A stretch of DNA of 5,806 bases from positions 1 to 5,806 of the forward strand of contig JAEZFF010000034.1 of NCBI GenBank assembly GCA_023417635.1, in the 5' to 3' direction. This DNA is from Bacillota bacterium. Lineage in GTDB: Bacteria > Bacillota > Clostridia > Oscillospirales > Acutalibacteraceae. The translations under genes were made by a program, and so were the position numbers. Below the pieces are notes generated by a model. The model did no database searches. It was not told the origin of the DNA and saw only the letters and a list, made by a program, of their open reading frames with translations. Shown piece by piece: positions 5,561-5,806 of the stretch; position 1 is the stretch's first letter, and each line of letters begins with the position of its first letter.

Positions 5561-5806
5561 TTACAACTGTATAATTTTTGTTGCGATGTTTTTGCAGAAA
5601 GCACGGTCATGTTCCACAAATAAAACCGTTGGCTTGTAGGTAAGCAACAGCTTTTCAATTTGCATACGGGAAATGATATCAATATAATTAAGCGGTTCAT
5701 CCCACACAAGCAAGTGAGCCTTTTCACAGAGACTTTTTGCAATCAGCACTTTTTTCTTTTGCCCGGCGCTGAAATCACGCATATCCTTTTCGAATTGAAC
5801 CCGCGC
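5561..5806 (-). CDS. C-terminal end of an ABC-F ATPase, ribosomal-protection-like (5' part outside window)
   Basis: The frame is open to the right edge; 81 residues are visible. They hold the end of an ABC nucleotide-binding domain: signature DFSAGQKKK (11-19), Walker B LLVWDEP (32-38) followed by LNYID (39-43) in place of the TNHLD common to housekeeping ABC-F proteins, and the switch histidine in LFVEHD (62-67). The protein ends shortly afterwards with IIQL, so there is no long C-terminal extension. The SAGQKKK and WDEPLN combination is typical of the Lsa/Vga/CplR-like group, which act on the ribosome and can displace lincosamide, streptogramin A or pleuromutilin antibiotics. ABC-F proteins lack membrane domains and are soluble. 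Whether this one gives resistance or only modulates translation cannot be judged from the fragment: the first ATPase domain and the interdomain linker are missing. The internal ATG at 5782 is not the real start. Confidence 0.87.
   Translation of the reverse strand, partial: ARVQFEKDMRDFSAGQKKKVLIAKSLCEKAHLLVWDEPLNYIDIISRMQIEKLLLTYKPTVLFVEHDRAFCKNIATKIIQL

Noticed and set aside
5548..5742. A 64-residue minus-strand frame overlapping the ABC-F gene
   Set aside because: It is out of frame with the ABC motifs and is a shadow of the ABC-F coding sequence.

Overview
The window looks like chromosomal DNA of an anaerobic, endospore-forming Firmicute, most likely a clostridium of the Oscillospiraceae/Ruminococcaceae type. 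The reasons are a sporulation-specific peptidoglycan enzyme (SpoIID), strong AGGAGG-type ribosome binding sites, a clostridial-looking citrate synthase and an ABC-F fragment with the WDEPLN motif. The taxon is inference from protein character, not from a marker gene.

Layout from left to right: (1) the 3' end of a plus-strand gene for a repeat-containing, probably surface or secreted protein (1-483); (2) a convergent intergenic region with three successive stem-loops (533-657), one of which is a convincing terminator for the minus-strand gene; (3) spoIID on the minus strand (666-1646); (4) a 255-base divergent region (1647-1901) with a good sigma-A-type promoter for the rightward genes, a perfect 10-bp inverted repeat and two small dyads; (5) a rightward pair made of citrate synthase (1902-3278) and, 24 bases later, an unrecognised eight-segment membrane protein with an acidic, Ala-rich cytoplasmic tail (3303-4388); (6) a promoter and the glycolytic glyceraldehyde-3-phosphate dehydrogenase gene (4477-5496); (7) a strong bidirectional terminator with a GAAA loop (5511-5546); (8) the C-terminal end of an ABC-F ATPase on the minus strand, running off the right edge (5561-5806).

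Functionally this is mostly core metabolism (citrate synthase, GAPDH) beside one sporulation gene. Citrate synthase and the membrane protein look co-transcribed. GAPDH has its own promoter, but no terminator separates it from the upstream pair, so some read-through is possible. Neither metabolic gene sits with its usual pathway partners (no aconitase or isocitrate dehydrogenase, no pgk or tpi). No RNA gene, CRISPR array, insertion sequence or phage gene is visible. I do not see a clear new multi-gene system. The parts least explained by known families are the membrane protein, the tandem-repeat surface protein and the structured divergent region. No gene-free stretch exceeds 300 bases.
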